DNA from: Halosimplex halophilum
GTDB taxonomy: Archaea > Halobacteriota > Halobacteria > Halobacteriales > Haloarculaceae
DNA length: 64,000 nucleotides
Assembly (NCBI RefSeq): GCF_004698125.1
Contig: NZ_ML214297.1
Location: 1,772,891-1,836,890 of the forward strand
Direction: 5' to 3'
Positions 18,542 through 27,612 of the stretch are shown here, one piece after another. The notes under the pieces were generated by a model. The model worked only from the letters and a program-made list of their open reading frames with translations. It did not search any database and was not told the origin of the DNA. Within the stretch, counting starts at the first letter, position 1. Each line of letters opens with the position of its first letter. Made by a program: the position numbers and the translations under genes.

Positions 18542-19390
18542 TCAGTAGTGACCCATCAGGCCCTGCCGGCGGGCGCGCGCCCCGAACCACTGGAAGGCGG
18601 CGTAGCCGAGGGCGAAGTAGCCGACCGCGGTCCCGACCAGCAGCGCGAGGTCCGCCGGCGGGATCTGCCAGAGGCGGATCCCCTCGGCCATCGACCGGGT
18701 GAGCAGGTAGCTCCCCTGGGAGATGGGGAGCAGCCGGGCCCAGAACACGCCGACGGTCGGCGCGGCGATGAGTCCGATGAGGGCGAACTGCATGATGTTG
18801 AAGATGTTCTCGACGCGCTTGTACACGAGCGCGAGGCCGCCGAAGAAGAAGCCGAGGCCAACGGCCGGCGCGACGGCGAACACCGTCAGGACGAGGACGG
18901 TGGCCACCGGCAGGTGCAGCGACTCGCCGGTGACCGCGAGCATGAAGGCGAGCGTCGCGCCGCCCCAGACGAGCGTCTCGAGGAGGGCGACGGCGACGCC
19001 CGCGACCATCACCCTGCCGTAGCCGAACGCCGACATGTACAGCTGTTCCAGCGTCCCCCACTCGGACTCCTTGGTGACGCTCCGGGCCACGCCGGAGAAC
19101 GCCCCCAGCGCCATGCTCCAGAGGAAGTAGCCGACGATGATGCCGCCGAGGCTGTCGGTCAGCGCCTGCCCCGCCACCGCGCGGCCGCCGAAGAAGACCA
19201 TCCCGAAGAAGATGAAGTTCATCGCCAGCCCGCTCAGCGTGTTCAGCGGGTAGCGGTACATCAGCAGCAGCCGCTTTTTCGCCTGCGCCCACAGGAGCGT
19301 CAGCAGGGTCGCGGTGCCGCGCTCGCCGTCGCGTCCGGTCGCTTCGGACCCGTGAGCCGGCCCGTCGGGCGCGGCGGTGTCGGTGCTCAC
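18542..19390 (-). CDS. ABC-2 type transporter permease
   Basis: Encodes 282 residues from a GTG that overlaps the ATPase stop by 4 nt (GTGA). About six membrane helices and the ABC-2 export permease pattern are present: cytoplasmic start AQAKKRLLLMYRYPLN, first helix LSGLAMNFIFFGMVFFGG, and coupling region VARSVTKESEWGTLEQLYMS. With the ATP-binding subunit it would export a drug, lipid or polysaccharide, or build part of the envelope; the substrate cannot be read. The pair faces a divergently transcribed winged-helix regulator. Confidence 0.85.
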   Translation of the reverse strand: MSTDTAAPDGPAHGSEATGRDGERGTATLLTLLWAQAKKRLLLMYRYPLNTLSGLAMNFIFFGMVFFGGRAVAGQALTDSLGGIIVGYFLWSMALGAFSGVARSVTKESEWGTLEQLYMSAFGYGRVMVAGVAVALLETLVWGGATLAFMLAVTGESLHLPVATVLVLTVFAVAPAVGLGFFFGGLALVYKRVENIFNIMQFALIGLIAAPTVGVFWARLLPISQGSYLLTRSMAEGIRLWQIPPADLALLVGTAVGYFALGYAAFQWFGARARRQGLMGHY

Positions 19391-20529
19391 GGGCGGTCAC
19401 CTCCGTCGACGCGGGCCGCTCGCTCAGGCCCGCCGGGGTCGCTCGCGGGACCGGCCCCTTCGCCGCTGGTCAGTTCGAGGAACACCTCCTCCAGGTCGGG
19501 GTCGACCGACTCGACCTCGTAGACAGTCAGGTCCGCCGCCCGCAACTCGTCCATGAGGTCGTAGAGCCGCTCGGGGTCGCCCAGCGACACCTCGAAGGCC
19601 GTCCGGTCGCCGAGACGCTCGAACTCGTCGACGCCGTAGACCTCCCGGAGTCGCTCGCGGGTGTCGTCCGCGAGTTGTGGGTCCGTCCCCTCGTGGATGG
19701 ACGCGTCGGCTCCCGCGGCGGCCCCGGCCCGGCCGGCGACGACGCGGTACGCGAACGTGCGGAACACGTCGATGAGGTCCTCGACCGCGTCGTCGGCGAC
19801 GACTTCGCCGTCCGCCATGATGACGACGCGGTCGCAGATCTCCTGGACCACGTCCATGTCGTGGCTGGAGAGGACGATAGTCGTCTCCTCCTGGTCGGCG
19901 AGCCGCCGGATCTCCCGCCGGAGGTCGACCGACGACGCCACGTCCAGCCCGAGCGTCGGCTCGTCGAGAAAGGCCACCTCGACGTCCCGCGCCAGCGCGC
20001 AGGCCAGCGACACCTTCTGTTTCTGCCCCCGCGAGAGGTCGTTGACCGGCGTGTCGGCCTTCTCCGCGAGCGAGAGCTGGTCGAGGAGGGCGCCGTGGCG
20101 GTCCCGGACCGCGGCCGGCGACTCCCCGCCGATGGCCGCGAAGTACTCCAGGTTCTCCCGGACGGTGAGCCGCCAGTAGACGTTGCGCGCGCCTTCCAGC
20201 ATCGCGCCGACCCGGGCGTAGGCCGACTGCGGGTCGCCGTACACGTCCGTCCCCGCGACCCGCACGTCGCCCTCGTCGGCGACGACCAGCCCCAGGATCG
20301 ACTTGATGAGCGTCGTCTTCCCGGCGCCGTTCGGCCCGAGGACGCCCACGACCGTCCCGGGGTCCACGTCGAGGCTCACGCCGTCGACCGCCCGGACGGC
20401 TTCGTCGCCGTCGCCGAACGTCTTCGAGAGACCGCGGACCGAGAGGGCGGGCGCCGCGTCCGTCGACGCGCCGTCGCGTTCGGGAACCGGATCGCCGTCC
20501 TCGGGGACCCGTTCGGGTGCCGTCGTCAT
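19387..20529 (-). CDS. ABC transporter ATP-binding protein
   Basis: Encodes 380 residues. The NBD has Walker A LGPNGAGKTTLIKS, Q-loop region around MLEGARNVYW, signature NDLSRGQKQKVSLACAL, Walker B VAFLDEPTLGLD and H-loop LSSHDMDVV. The C-terminal roughly 110 residues form an accessory domain (TAFEVSLGDPERLYDLMDEL...EVFLEL) typical of exporters of the CcmA/NatA class. It energises the permease encoded just downstream. A minus-strand TATA-like TTATAC lies about 27 nt upstream, in the 108-nt gap shared with the divergent regulator. Confidence 0.9.
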   Translation of the reverse strand: MTTAPERVPEDGDPVPERDGASTDAAPALSVRGLSKTFGDGDEAVRAVDGVSLDVDPGTVVGVLGPNGAGKTTLIKSILGLVVADEGDVRVAGTDVYGDPQSAYARVGAMLEGARNVYWRLTVRENLEYFAAIGGESPAAVRDRHGALLDQLSLAEKADTPVNDLSRGQKQKVSLACALARDVEVAFLDEPTLGLDVASSVDLRREIRRLADQEETTIVLSSHDMDVVQEICDRVVIMADGEVVADDAVEDLIDVFRTFAYRVVAGRAGAAAGADASIHEGTDPQLADDTRERLREVYGVDEFERLGDRTAFEVSLGDPERLYDLMDELRAADLTVYEVESVDPDLEEVFLELTSGEGAGPASDPGGPERAARVDGGDRP

Positions 20530-20637
20530 GATGGGAACGGGTAGCGGGTGTCAGCGTATAACCATTTCCTGTACGGCCGTTCAGTTTGAGATCTGATACG
20601 ACGTAACCGTTTTTCGACCGGCCGGGGAAGCGGTGGT

Positions 20638-21630
20638 ATGGTCGAGGGAAGCGGGTCCGGGGAAACGGACGGGCAGCAGGGGGTGGCCGGTGCCGGGGAC
20701 GGGTCGAGCGGCGCGGGGGTCGATCCGACCGCGGTCTTCGAGCTGCTCGCCGACGAGACGCGGCTCTCGATCGTCAGAGAGCTGGCCGTCGAGCGCTACT
20801 CGAACTGGCGGTGGTCCGGGAAGACGTTCGCGGAGCTGCGCCGGGCGGTCGGGGTCGAAGACGCCGGCAACTTCAGCTATCACCTGGAGAAGCTGAGGGG
20901 GCGGCTGGTCGTCAAGGAGGGGGACGAGTACTACCTGCTCAACCACGGCCTCCAGATCGTCGGCGCCGTCGAATCGGGGCGCTACAGCGACGCGAGCGAG
21001 GTGGTCCGCGGGGCGACGAGCTACGACTGTCCGTACCCGGACTGCGAGCGCGCGCTCGAAGGCATCTACGAGGACCAGTACTTCCGCCTGCGCTGTCCCG
21101 ACCACCACCGGTTCGCCGCGACGATCCTCCCGCCGACCGTCGCCGTCGCCCACTCGCCCGACGAACTCGTCGAGATCATGACGGTCGACACCCGACAGGA
21201 GGTCCAGCGGGCCCGCGCGGGCGTCTGCCCCAACTGCTGGGGCCCCGTCGATGTGGCGCTCCCCGCCGAAGACCCGACGCTGGCCTCCCAGATCGAACCG
21301 GACCTGCCCGACGACGCGCTCCTCGCGACGTTCGACTGCCGGCAGTGCGGGCTCTCCTTCGAGATGCCGCCCGGCGCCTGCGTCGTCGACCACCCCGCCG
21401 TCGTCGCCTTCCACCACGACCACGGCGAGGACATCCGCGGCCGCCCCTACGTCGCCCTCCCGTTCTGCGGGATCGGTCGCGCCGCCCTCGAATCCGAGGA
21501 CCCGGTCCGCGTCAGGGTGGACGTGCGACTCGACGGCGACGCGCTCCACCTGTGGCTCGACGGGGAGACGGACGTGGTGGCGTACGACCGCGAGGCGAAC
21601 GTCGGCGAGGTCGACCGCGCGGCGGAGTGA
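20638..21630 (+). CDS. Winged-helix regulator divergent from the ABC exporter
   Basis: Encodes 330 residues. The N-terminal ArsR-like HTH is at about 30-100 (TAVFELLADETRLSIVRELA ... VEDAGNFSYHLEKL). A long C-terminal half includes two paired cysteine/histidine clusters: SYDCPYPDCERA ... LRCPDHH and GVCPNCWGPV ... FDCRQCGLSF. These suggest zinc-stabilised sensor domains. The haloarchaeal family with this layout is probably regulatory. Divergence from the ABC pair across 108 nt suggests it controls that exporter; that is inference from position. Confidence 0.75.
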   Translation: MVEGSGSGETDGQQGVAGAGDGSSGAGVDPTAVFELLADETRLSIVRELAVERYSNWRWSGKTFAELRRAVGVEDAGNFSYHLEKLRGRLVVKEGDEYYLLNHGLQIVGAVESGRYSDASEVVRGATSYDCPYPDCERALEGIYEDQYFRLRCPDHHRFAATILPPTVAVAHSPDELVEIMTVDTRQEVQRARAGVCPNCWGPVDVALPAEDPTLASQIEPDLPDDALLATFDCRQCGLSFEMPPGACVVDHPAVVAFHHDHGEDIRGRPYVALPFCGIGRAALESEDPVRVRVDVRLDGDALHLWLDGETDVVAYDREANVGEVDRAAE

Positions 21631-21647
21631 CCGGCGCCGACCCGCGC

Positions 21648-22439
21648 TCACTCCTGCAGTCGCTTGGTCTTCTGGACGAGCGGGTGGTGGGCGTAGTCGA
21701 CGACCGCGATGTCGTCGATCGAGTGCAGGTCCTCCTTCTCGGCGGTCCTGGCCATCCCGAGGTCGACCGGCTCGGAGAGGACGATGACGTAGGCGTCCAT
21801 CGCCTCGATGTCCAGCCGGGCGGCGGCCTTGACGCGGTGGTGGCCGTCCGCCAGCAGCAGGTCGCCGTCGTTGTCGATGACGACGAGCGGTTCGGCCAGC
21901 CCGCGGTCGAGCTCGTAGCGACGGCCCTCCAGTTCGTCGGCGTAGACCTTCGCCTGGGTCGGCGTCAGCTCGGCGAGCGGGACCTCCCGGCGCTCCTGGG
22001 AGACGGCGACGCCGTGGATGTTCTCCAGCGTCTGCATCAGGTTGTCCACCTTCCCCGGCGTGGCCCGCTCGATCTGCGAGCGGATCACGTCGGCGTTGGA
22101 GATGATGCCCACGAGGTTGCCGGCGTCGTCGACGACCGGTAGCTTCTGGATGCCCGACCGGAGGATCACCCGGGCGGCGTCGTCGATGTCCATCTCGGGG
22201 TGGGCGACCAGCAGGTCGTCGCTCATCACCTTGAAGATGGGCTCGTGGTCGGGCTCCTGGAGGAGGTCCCGGGCGCTGACGAACCCCTCGACGTGGCGGC
22301 CGTCGGTGACCGGGAACCCGCTGTGTTCGGTGCTCTCGGCGATCAGCGTCGCCACGTCCTCGACCGTGTCGTCCGGCGAGACGGTGTCGACCTCGCGAGT
22401 CATGTAGTCTTTCACCGTCAGCGCGCCCTCCTCGACCAT
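21648..22439 (-). CDS. CBS-pair protein with C-terminal ParB/SerK-like domain
   Basis: Encodes 263 residues. Two CBS motifs occupy about 8-125 (VKDYMTREVDTVSPDDTVED; FKVMSDDLLVAHPEMDIDDA). A ParB-like domain follows at about 145-240 with VPLAELTPTQ, EPLVVIDNDGDLLLADGHHR and VKAAARL. The ADGHHR motif is shared by ParB CTPases and by archaeal free-serine kinase SerK. The CBS pair would bind an adenine nucleotide. No segregation partner (ParA, parS) is visible, so a metabolic kinase role is at least as likely as partition. It is convergent with the winged-helix gene, 17 nt apart. Confidence 0.75.
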   Translation of the reverse strand: MVEEGALTVKDYMTREVDTVSPDDTVEDVATLIAESTEHSGFPVTDGRHVEGFVSARDLLQEPDHEPIFKVMSDDLLVAHPEMDIDDAARVILRSGIQKLPVVDDAGNLVGIISNADVIRSQIERATPGKVDNLMQTLENIHGVAVSQERREVPLAELTPTQAKVYADELEGRRYELDRGLAEPLVVIDNDGDLLLADGHHRVKAAARLDIEAMDAYVIVLSEPVDLGMARTAEKEDLHSIDDIAVVDYAHHPLVQKTKRLQE

Positions 22440-22491
22440 CGGCTACCGATCCGCGTCGCCCACGCAAAAACACACCGGCTCCGCCCCGCGG

Positions 22492-24087
22492 TCAGCGCTC
22501 GTCGTCCTCGCCGCCGTCGGCTGCGTCGTCGCGGTCGCTCGTCCGGCCCCGGTCGCCCGCGCCGTCGCGGTCGCCCACCTCGTCGCCGCTCCCACCGGCG
22601 CCGGAGATGCGGTCGAGCGCCGTCGGTCCGCCGGCCCCGGTGCCGTGGTAGTCGTCGGGGTAGACGCCGGTCAGGACCCGGTGGTCCCGCGAGCCCATGG
22701 CGTCGAGGAAGCGGTCGGTGACGATGGCGTCGAGGATCTCCGAGAGGGACTCGTCGTCGGCGTCGATGGCGTCCAGCAGGCCCAGCGAGATCTGCGCGCC
22801 CGCCATGTCGGCGTGGCCGCCGGCGCTGCCGATCTGGCCGAAGGCGTCCCGGAGCGTCTCCCCGAGGTCCAGGTCCGTCCCGCGGGCCCGCGCGGAGACG
22901 TAGATGGTCCCGTTCATGATCCCGTAGACGAGCGTCGTCGTCACGTCCTCGAGGTCGAGCAGGCGGTCGGCCGCCTGCGCGAGCGCGTCGCGGTCGGTGA
23001 GCTCGCCGACGCCGGACAGCAGCGCCGACCCGTGCCGCTCGCGGCCGCTGATAGCCCGCGCGATGGTGTCCAGCGTCTCCGGGTTCATGCTCGGCGACTC
23101 GATGCGGTCGAGCGTCCCCGCGTCGGCGTGGGGGACGAGATACGCCGTCGCCTCGAAGTCCGCGGCGCTCACCTCCCGCGTGTACTCGTCGGTGTCGACC
23201 CGGATGCCGAACAGCAGCCCGGTCGCCACCTCGCGGCTCGGCGTGATGTCGAGCGTCCGCAGGTAGTCGACCAGCAGCGTGCTCGTCGCGCCGACCTCGC
23301 TGCGCAGGTCGACGAACCGCGCCTCGACGGGGTAGCGCGGCGGGTGGTGGTCGACCACGATGTCGACCGGCGTGTCCTCGGGCAGCCCGTCGTTGACGCC
23401 CGGCCGGGAGTGGTCGACCAGCGCCACGCCGCCGTACTCCGACAGGTCCGCCCCCGGTTCGAGCTCGCGCAGGTCGTACTCCAGCAGGTTGACGAACGCG
23501 CGGTTCTCCTGGTGGGTGATGCTCCCGAAGTAACACACGTCGGCGTCGACGCCCGCGCCCTCGGCGACCCGCGCCAGCGCGACGGCACTGGCGATCGCGT
23601 CCGGGTCCGGGTTGTCGTGGGCGACGATCGCCAGCTCGCCGTCGATGTCCCGCAGCGTCGCCGTCAGCTTCCGCGTCCGGAGCCCGTCGTCGCCCACCCG
23701 CTCGTCCAGCCAGTCGGTCGTGGCCGCCAGCGCGTCGACCACCTCGTCCGCGGTCGCCGACAGCGCCGCCCGCTGGTCGTCGGTCGCTTCCGCGGGCGCG
23801 TACGCCAGCAGGAACGCGTCGGGGTAGACCGAGTCGACGGCCGCCGCGGCCGCGACGTTCGTCGCCGCGTCCTCGGTCGCCACGGCGACCGTGTCCGGCC
23901 GGGGACACGCCCGCAGCGCCGCCTCGTCGGTCGGGTCGCCGGCCTCGGCGGCGACGCCCTCCTCGCGCAGCGTCCGGACCGCGTTCTCGTCGCTCGCGAG
24001 CACGGTCACCCGGCCCCGCCGCTCGCGCAACTCCCCGACGAGCGACCCCGCCAGCGATCCGGTCCCCAGCACCAGGCGGGCGGTCAT
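22492..24087 (-). CDS. RCK_N (TrkA-N) - DHH phosphoesterase fusion
   Basis: Encodes 531 residues. The N-terminal Rossmann-type RCK domain (about 1-120) begins TARLVLGTGSLAGSLVGEL. The DHH phosphoesterase core has AIVAHDNPDPDAIASAVAL, ALVDHSRPG and the DHH-equivalent VVDHHPPRYP, and the C-terminal DHHA1-type region shows FGQIGSAGGHADMAGAQ. A disordered glycine/aspartate-rich tail follows. Archaeal members are predicted to cleave cyclic dinucleotides or nanoRNA; the RCK domain could sense a nucleotide. A TATA-like TTTTTAC lies about 28 nt upstream. Substrate unknown. Confidence 0.85.
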   Translation of the reverse strand: MTARLVLGTGSLAGSLVGELRERRGRVTVLASDENAVRTLREEGVAAEAGDPTDEAALRACPRPDTVAVATEDAATNVAAAAAVDSVYPDAFLLAYAPAEATDDQRAALSATADEVVDALAATTDWLDERVGDDGLRTRKLTATLRDIDGELAIVAHDNPDPDAIASAVALARVAEGAGVDADVCYFGSITHQENRAFVNLLEYDLRELEPGADLSEYGGVALVDHSRPGVNDGLPEDTPVDIVVDHHPPRYPVEARFVDLRSEVGATSTLLVDYLRTLDITPSREVATGLLFGIRVDTDEYTREVSAADFEATAYLVPHADAGTLDRIESPSMNPETLDTIARAISGRERHGSALLSGVGELTDRDALAQAADRLLDLEDVTTTLVYGIMNGTIYVSARARGTDLDLGETLRDAFGQIGSAGGHADMAGAQISLGLLDAIDADDESLSEILDAIVTDRFLDAMGSRDHRVLTGVYPDDYHGTGAGGPTALDRISGAGGSGDEVGDRDGAGDRGRTSDRDDAADGGEDDER

Positions 24088-24214
24088 GGTTGCCCGTCGG
24101 GCGAGTGCGCGTAAAAATCTATCACACTCGTTTCAGTCGTCGCAAACACCCCCGGACGCCCCGTCGCGTCGGTGCCCGGGCCGGCCCACCGTCCGTCGCC
24201 CGGCCGGTCGCCGC

Positions 24215-24643
24215 TTACTTCAGCCGTTCCTGGAGAAAGGAGGGGTGGGCGGCCGTGACGCCCTCGATGTCCTTGATCGTCGACTCGATCACGTCCCCGA
24301 CGGCGTCGCCGTCGGGACCGCGCACCTCGGCCATCAGCATGTGGTCGCCGCTGGAGGTGTACAGCTTCTCGATCTCGGGGATCCCCTTCAGCTCGCGGAC
24401 GGCCTCGACGTAGCGGCCGCTGTCGACGTCCATCCCCACGAGGGCGATCGACTGGCCCGGCAGTTTCTTCGGGTCCACGTCCGCGGAGTAGCCGACGATG
24501 ACCTCCTCCTCCTCGAGGCGCTGGATGTACTTGCGGACGGTGGGCTTGGACACGTCCACCCGGTCCGCGATCTCGGCGTAGGAGGCCTGGGCGTCCTCCT
24601 CCAGCACGGAGAGGATGCGTTCCTCCGTCGATTCGGCGCTCAT
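24215..24643 (-). CDS. Lrp/AsnC family transcriptional regulator
   Basis: Encodes 142 residues from ATG 24643 (ATG 24649 is possible, but the TATA spacing favours the inner start). The N-terminal HTH reads ASYAEIADRVDVSKPTVRKY; the C-terminal RAM/AsnC ligand-binding domain has SIALVGMDVDSGRY and YTSSGDHMLMAEVRG. It likely senses an amino acid or metabolite as an oligomer. Lying just downstream of porBA on the same strand, with its own AT-rich promoter, it is a candidate regulator of amino-acid or oxoacid metabolism. Confidence 0.88.
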   Translation of the reverse strand: MSAESTEERILSVLEEDAQASYAEIADRVDVSKPTVRKYIQRLEEEEVIVGYSADVDPKKLPGQSIALVGMDVDSGRYVEAVRELKGIPEIEKLYTSSGDHMLMAEVRGPDGDAVGDVIESTIKDIEGVTAAHPSFLQERLK

Positions 24644-24768
24644 ACACATTGATTTGCCGCGCCGCGAAAAATATCTTCCGAAACCACAAACCGTCCCCGA
24701 ACGGACCGGAAACGGCCGCCAGCGGCCGTACAGGCGGGTTACCCAGTCGTCCGGTCGGTAGGGTGGGC

Positions 24769-25707
24769 CTATGTATGCTTGTCGATGAGCTGCTCGGCGC
24801 AGCGCTCCCACTCGGCGTCCTCGTCGTAGTAGCGCTCGGCCAGCGGCTCCTCGGGCATCTCGCCCGTCGCGCGCTTCTCCTCGCCGTAGGAGCGGCGGTC
24901 CTCGTCGCGGTAGAAGCGACCGGTCAGCACCTCGCCCTCGTAGAGCTTCGACTCGACCTCGTACATCATCTCGCCGGCCTCCTGGCGGTCGGTCACGTCG
25001 AAGTCGTAGTCGTCGGAGTCCTGCACGTCCGTGTAGGGGACGTACTGGCGGGCGTCCTTGTTCCAGGTCGGACACTGGGTCAGGAAGTCGACGTGGGCGA
25101 ACCCGTCGTGTTCGACGGCCTCGGCGATGATGTCCGCGGCCTGGTTGGGGTTGACCGCCGCCGTGCGGGCAACGTAGGAGGCCCCGGAGGCCAGCGACAG
25201 GCTGAGCGGCCGGACCGGGTCCTTGGCCGACCCGCTGGGCTGGGTCTTGGACTTGTGACCCTTCGGGCTCGTCGGCGAGGTCTGGCCCTTGGTGAGGCCG
25301 AAGATCTCGTTGTTGAACACGATGTAGGTCATGTCGTGGTTCTCGCGGGCGGTGTGCATGAAGTGGTTCCCGCCGATCCCGTAGCCGTCGCCGTCGCCGC
25401 CGGCCGCGACGACCTCGACGCCGGGGTTGGCGAGCTTGGCCGCCCGCGCCACGGGCAGCGACCGCCCGTGGATGGTGTGGAAGCCGTAGCTCTCGAAGTA
25501 GCTGTTCAGCTTGCCCGAACAGCCGATGCCCGTACACAGCAGGACCTCGTCGGGGTTCTTCCCGAGCCGGGCCATCGCCTTCTTCAGGGCGTTGTTCACC
25601 GCGAAGTCGCCACAGCCCGGACACCACGTGGGCTGGGGCTCGATCCCGGGTGTGAACTCGTCTTCCTCGGCCTCTCGCTGTTCGCCGATGGCGCTGAATG
25701 CACTCAT
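24769..25707 (-). CDS. porB: Pyruvate (2-oxoacid):ferredoxin oxidoreductase subunit beta
   Basis: Encodes 312 residues. TPP-binding subunit: cysteines for the Fe-S cluster in TWCPGCGDFAV and LLCTGIGCSGKL, and the TPP/Mg motif GGDGDGYGIGGNHF. With the alpha subunit it oxidatively decarboxylates a 2-oxoacid to its acyl-CoA, reducing ferredoxin; haloarchaea use this instead of the pyruvate dehydrogenase complex. Assignment to pyruvate (Por) rather than 2-oxoglutarate (Kor) rests on remembered length and gene order and is less certain than the enzyme class. The start follows the alpha stop by only 3 nt. Confidence 0.85.
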   Translation of the reverse strand: MSAFSAIGEQREAEEDEFTPGIEPQPTWCPGCGDFAVNNALKKAMARLGKNPDEVLLCTGIGCSGKLNSYFESYGFHTIHGRSLPVARAAKLANPGVEVVAAGGDGDGYGIGGNHFMHTARENHDMTYIVFNNEIFGLTKGQTSPTSPKGHKSKTQPSGSAKDPVRPLSLSLASGASYVARTAAVNPNQAADIIAEAVEHDGFAHVDFLTQCPTWNKDARQYVPYTDVQDSDDYDFDVTDRQEAGEMMYEVESKLYEGEVLTGRFYRDEDRRSYGEEKRATGEMPEEPLAERYYDEDAEWERCAEQLIDKHT

Positions 25708-25710
25708 TGG

Positions 25711-27612
25711 TTAGTCACCTGCCGCTGGTACGTACTTCATGTTGCTCACCGCGAGTTCCTCGCCCTCGATGCTGGACTCGAAGCCCTCGACGATCTCCGC
25801 GGGCTCGAACGGGTTGCCGTTGTACTTCAGCAGGCTGGAGAGCTTCGGCCCGAAGCGACCGAGCTCCTTCTGGGTCAGCCCGCGGAACTGCGCGGTCGCG
25901 TTCATCTCGACGACGAGACACTCCTCGACCGATTCGAGGAACGCGCTGACCTCCTCCTTGGGGTAGGGCATCAGGTCGCTGACGCCGATGGCCTTGACCG
26001 AGTGGCCGGCGTCGTTGAGCCGGTCGACGGCCTCGAAGACCGTGCCCTGGTGGCTGCCCCAGCACATGATCCCGTACTCCGCCTCCTCGGGACCGTGGTG
26101 GGTCTGGTTGCCCTTCTCGTCGAGCTCCTCGCGGATGGACGCGAGCTTGCCCAGGCGACGGTCCATCTGCAGGACGCGGTTCGTCGGGTCCTCGCTGATG
26201 TGGCCGGCCTCGTTGTGCTCGTTGCCGGTCGCGAGGAAGCGCCCGCCCTTCTGGCCGGGCACCGAGCGGGGGCTGACGCCCTCCTTGCCGTCGTCGGCGT
26301 CGTACTGGAAGCGCTTGAACTTGCCCGCGTGGTGCTCGGCGGCCTCGGCGATCTCCTCCTCCGTGATGACCGAGCCCGGGTCCGCGTCGGGCTCGCGGTC
26401 GAAGAAGCTCGCGTCGACGTTGCGCAGTTCGCCCTGGAGCTTCTGGTCGTAGACGAGGATCGCCGGGATCTGGTAGTCGTAGGCCAGCTCGAAGGCGGTC
26501 CGGATCTGCTCGTAACACTCCTGCTGGTCGCCGGGCGCCAGCACGACGCGGCTGGAGTCGCCCTGGCTCGTGTAGAGGACGTGTTCGAGGTCGGCCTGCT
26601 CGGGCTTGGTCGGCATCCCGGTCGAGGGCCCGGCGCGCATCGCCTCGACGAGCACGACCGGCGTCTCGGACATCTCCGCGAGGCCGAGCGGCTCGCTCAT
26701 CAGCGCGAACCCGCCGCCGGACGAGCCGGACATCGCCTTGACGCCGGCGTGGCTGGCACCGAGCGCCAGCGACGCGGCGGCGATCTCGTCCTCGACCTGC
26801 TCGGAGATCCCGCCGAACTTCGGCAGGTTCTGGGACATGATCGTGAACACGTCCGTCCACGGCGTCATGGGGTACCCCGAGATGAACCGACAGCCGGCGT
26901 CCAGGGCCCCGTAGGCGATGGCGTCCGACCCCGAGACCAGCGCCTGCTCCTCGTCGGGCCCGTCGTGGTCCGGGATGGAGAGGTCGTGGGTCTGGTCGAA
27001 CTCCTGGGCCTGCTCGTAGCCGTCCTGGATGACCGCGAGGTTGGCCTCGAGGATGTCTTCCTCCCACATCTCCTCCATGATTCCCTCGTACTCCGAGGTG
27101 TCCATGTCGAGCAGCGCCGCGGTGACGCCGATCCCCGCGTTGTTGCGCATGATCTCGCGGCCGTGTTCCTTCGCGATGCCGCGCAGGTCGACGGGATAGA
27201 CGTGCCAGCCGTTCTCCTCGGCGCGCTCTTCGAGGTTGATCTCCTCGACCTGCTCGTCGTCGATGAGCCCCGAGTCGTAGACGATGATGCCGCCCTCGCG
27301 GAGGTCGTCTAAGTTCTCCGTGAGCGGTTTCAGTTCCTCGTTGCCGTAGTAGGCGTCTTCCGAGGGGTTCCGCGCGAAACTGTCACCGAGCGCGAGGAGG
27401 AAGTTGTAGCCGTCCCCGCGCGAGGCCGCCCCGTCCGGGGTCGCCCGCACCTCCACGTACGTGTGGCCGCCCCGAATCCGGGACGGATAGTGTCGGTGTG
27501 TGAATACGTCGAGCCCCGACCGCATGAGGGCCTTGGCGAAGTACCGACTGTTGCTGTCGATACCGTCGCCGGAACCACCCGCAATCCGCCATATTAGTTC
27601 CTGATCTGTCAT
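25711..27612 (-). CDS. porA: Pyruvate (2-oxoacid):ferredoxin oxidoreductase subunit alpha (gamma-alpha fusion)
   Basis: Encodes 633 residues. The N-terminal roughly 190 residues form the gamma-type domain (IAGGSGDGIDSNSRYFAKAL, HYPSRIRGGHTYVEV). The rest is the alpha pyrimidine-binding part (ALVSGSDAIAYGALDAGCRF, SGYPMTPWTDVF) plus the C-terminal domain with IMCWGSHQGTVFEAV and VVEMNATAQFRGLTQ. The gamma-alpha fusion with a separate beta is the haloarchaeal arrangement. It is transcribed before porB as one operon. The pyruvate assignment is probable; 2-oxoglutarate cannot be excluded from sequence alone. Confidence 0.87.
   Translation of the reverse strand: MTDQELIWRIAGGSGDGIDSNSRYFAKALMRSGLDVFTHRHYPSRIRGGHTYVEVRATPDGAASRGDGYNFLLALGDSFARNPSEDAYYGNEELKPLTENLDDLREGGIIVYDSGLIDDEQVEEINLEERAEENGWHVYPVDLRGIAKEHGREIMRNNAGIGVTAALLDMDTSEYEGIMEEMWEEDILEANLAVIQDGYEQAQEFDQTHDLSIPDHDGPDEEQALVSGSDAIAYGALDAGCRFISGYPMTPWTDVFTIMSQNLPKFGGISEQVEDEIAAASLALGASHAGVKAMSGSSGGGFALMSEPLGLAEMSETPVVLVEAMRAGPSTGMPTKPEQADLEHVLYTSQGDSSRVVLAPGDQQECYEQIRTAFELAYDYQIPAILVYDQKLQGELRNVDASFFDREPDADPGSVITEEEIAEAAEHHAGKFKRFQYDADDGKEGVSPRSVPGQKGGRFLATGNEHNEAGHISEDPTNRVLQMDRRLGKLASIREELDEKGNQTHHGPEEAEYGIMCWGSHQGTVFEAVDRLNDAGHSVKAIGVSDLMPYPKEEVSAFLESVEECLVVEMNATAQFRGLTQKELGRFGPKLSSLLKYNGNPFEPAEIVEGFESSIEGEELAVSNMKYVPAAGD

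Noticed and set aside
21648-22439. Chromosome or plasmid partition locus
   Set aside because: There is no ParA, no parS-like repeats and no replication gene; the ParB-like fold with a CBS pair fits a metabolic protein as well or better.
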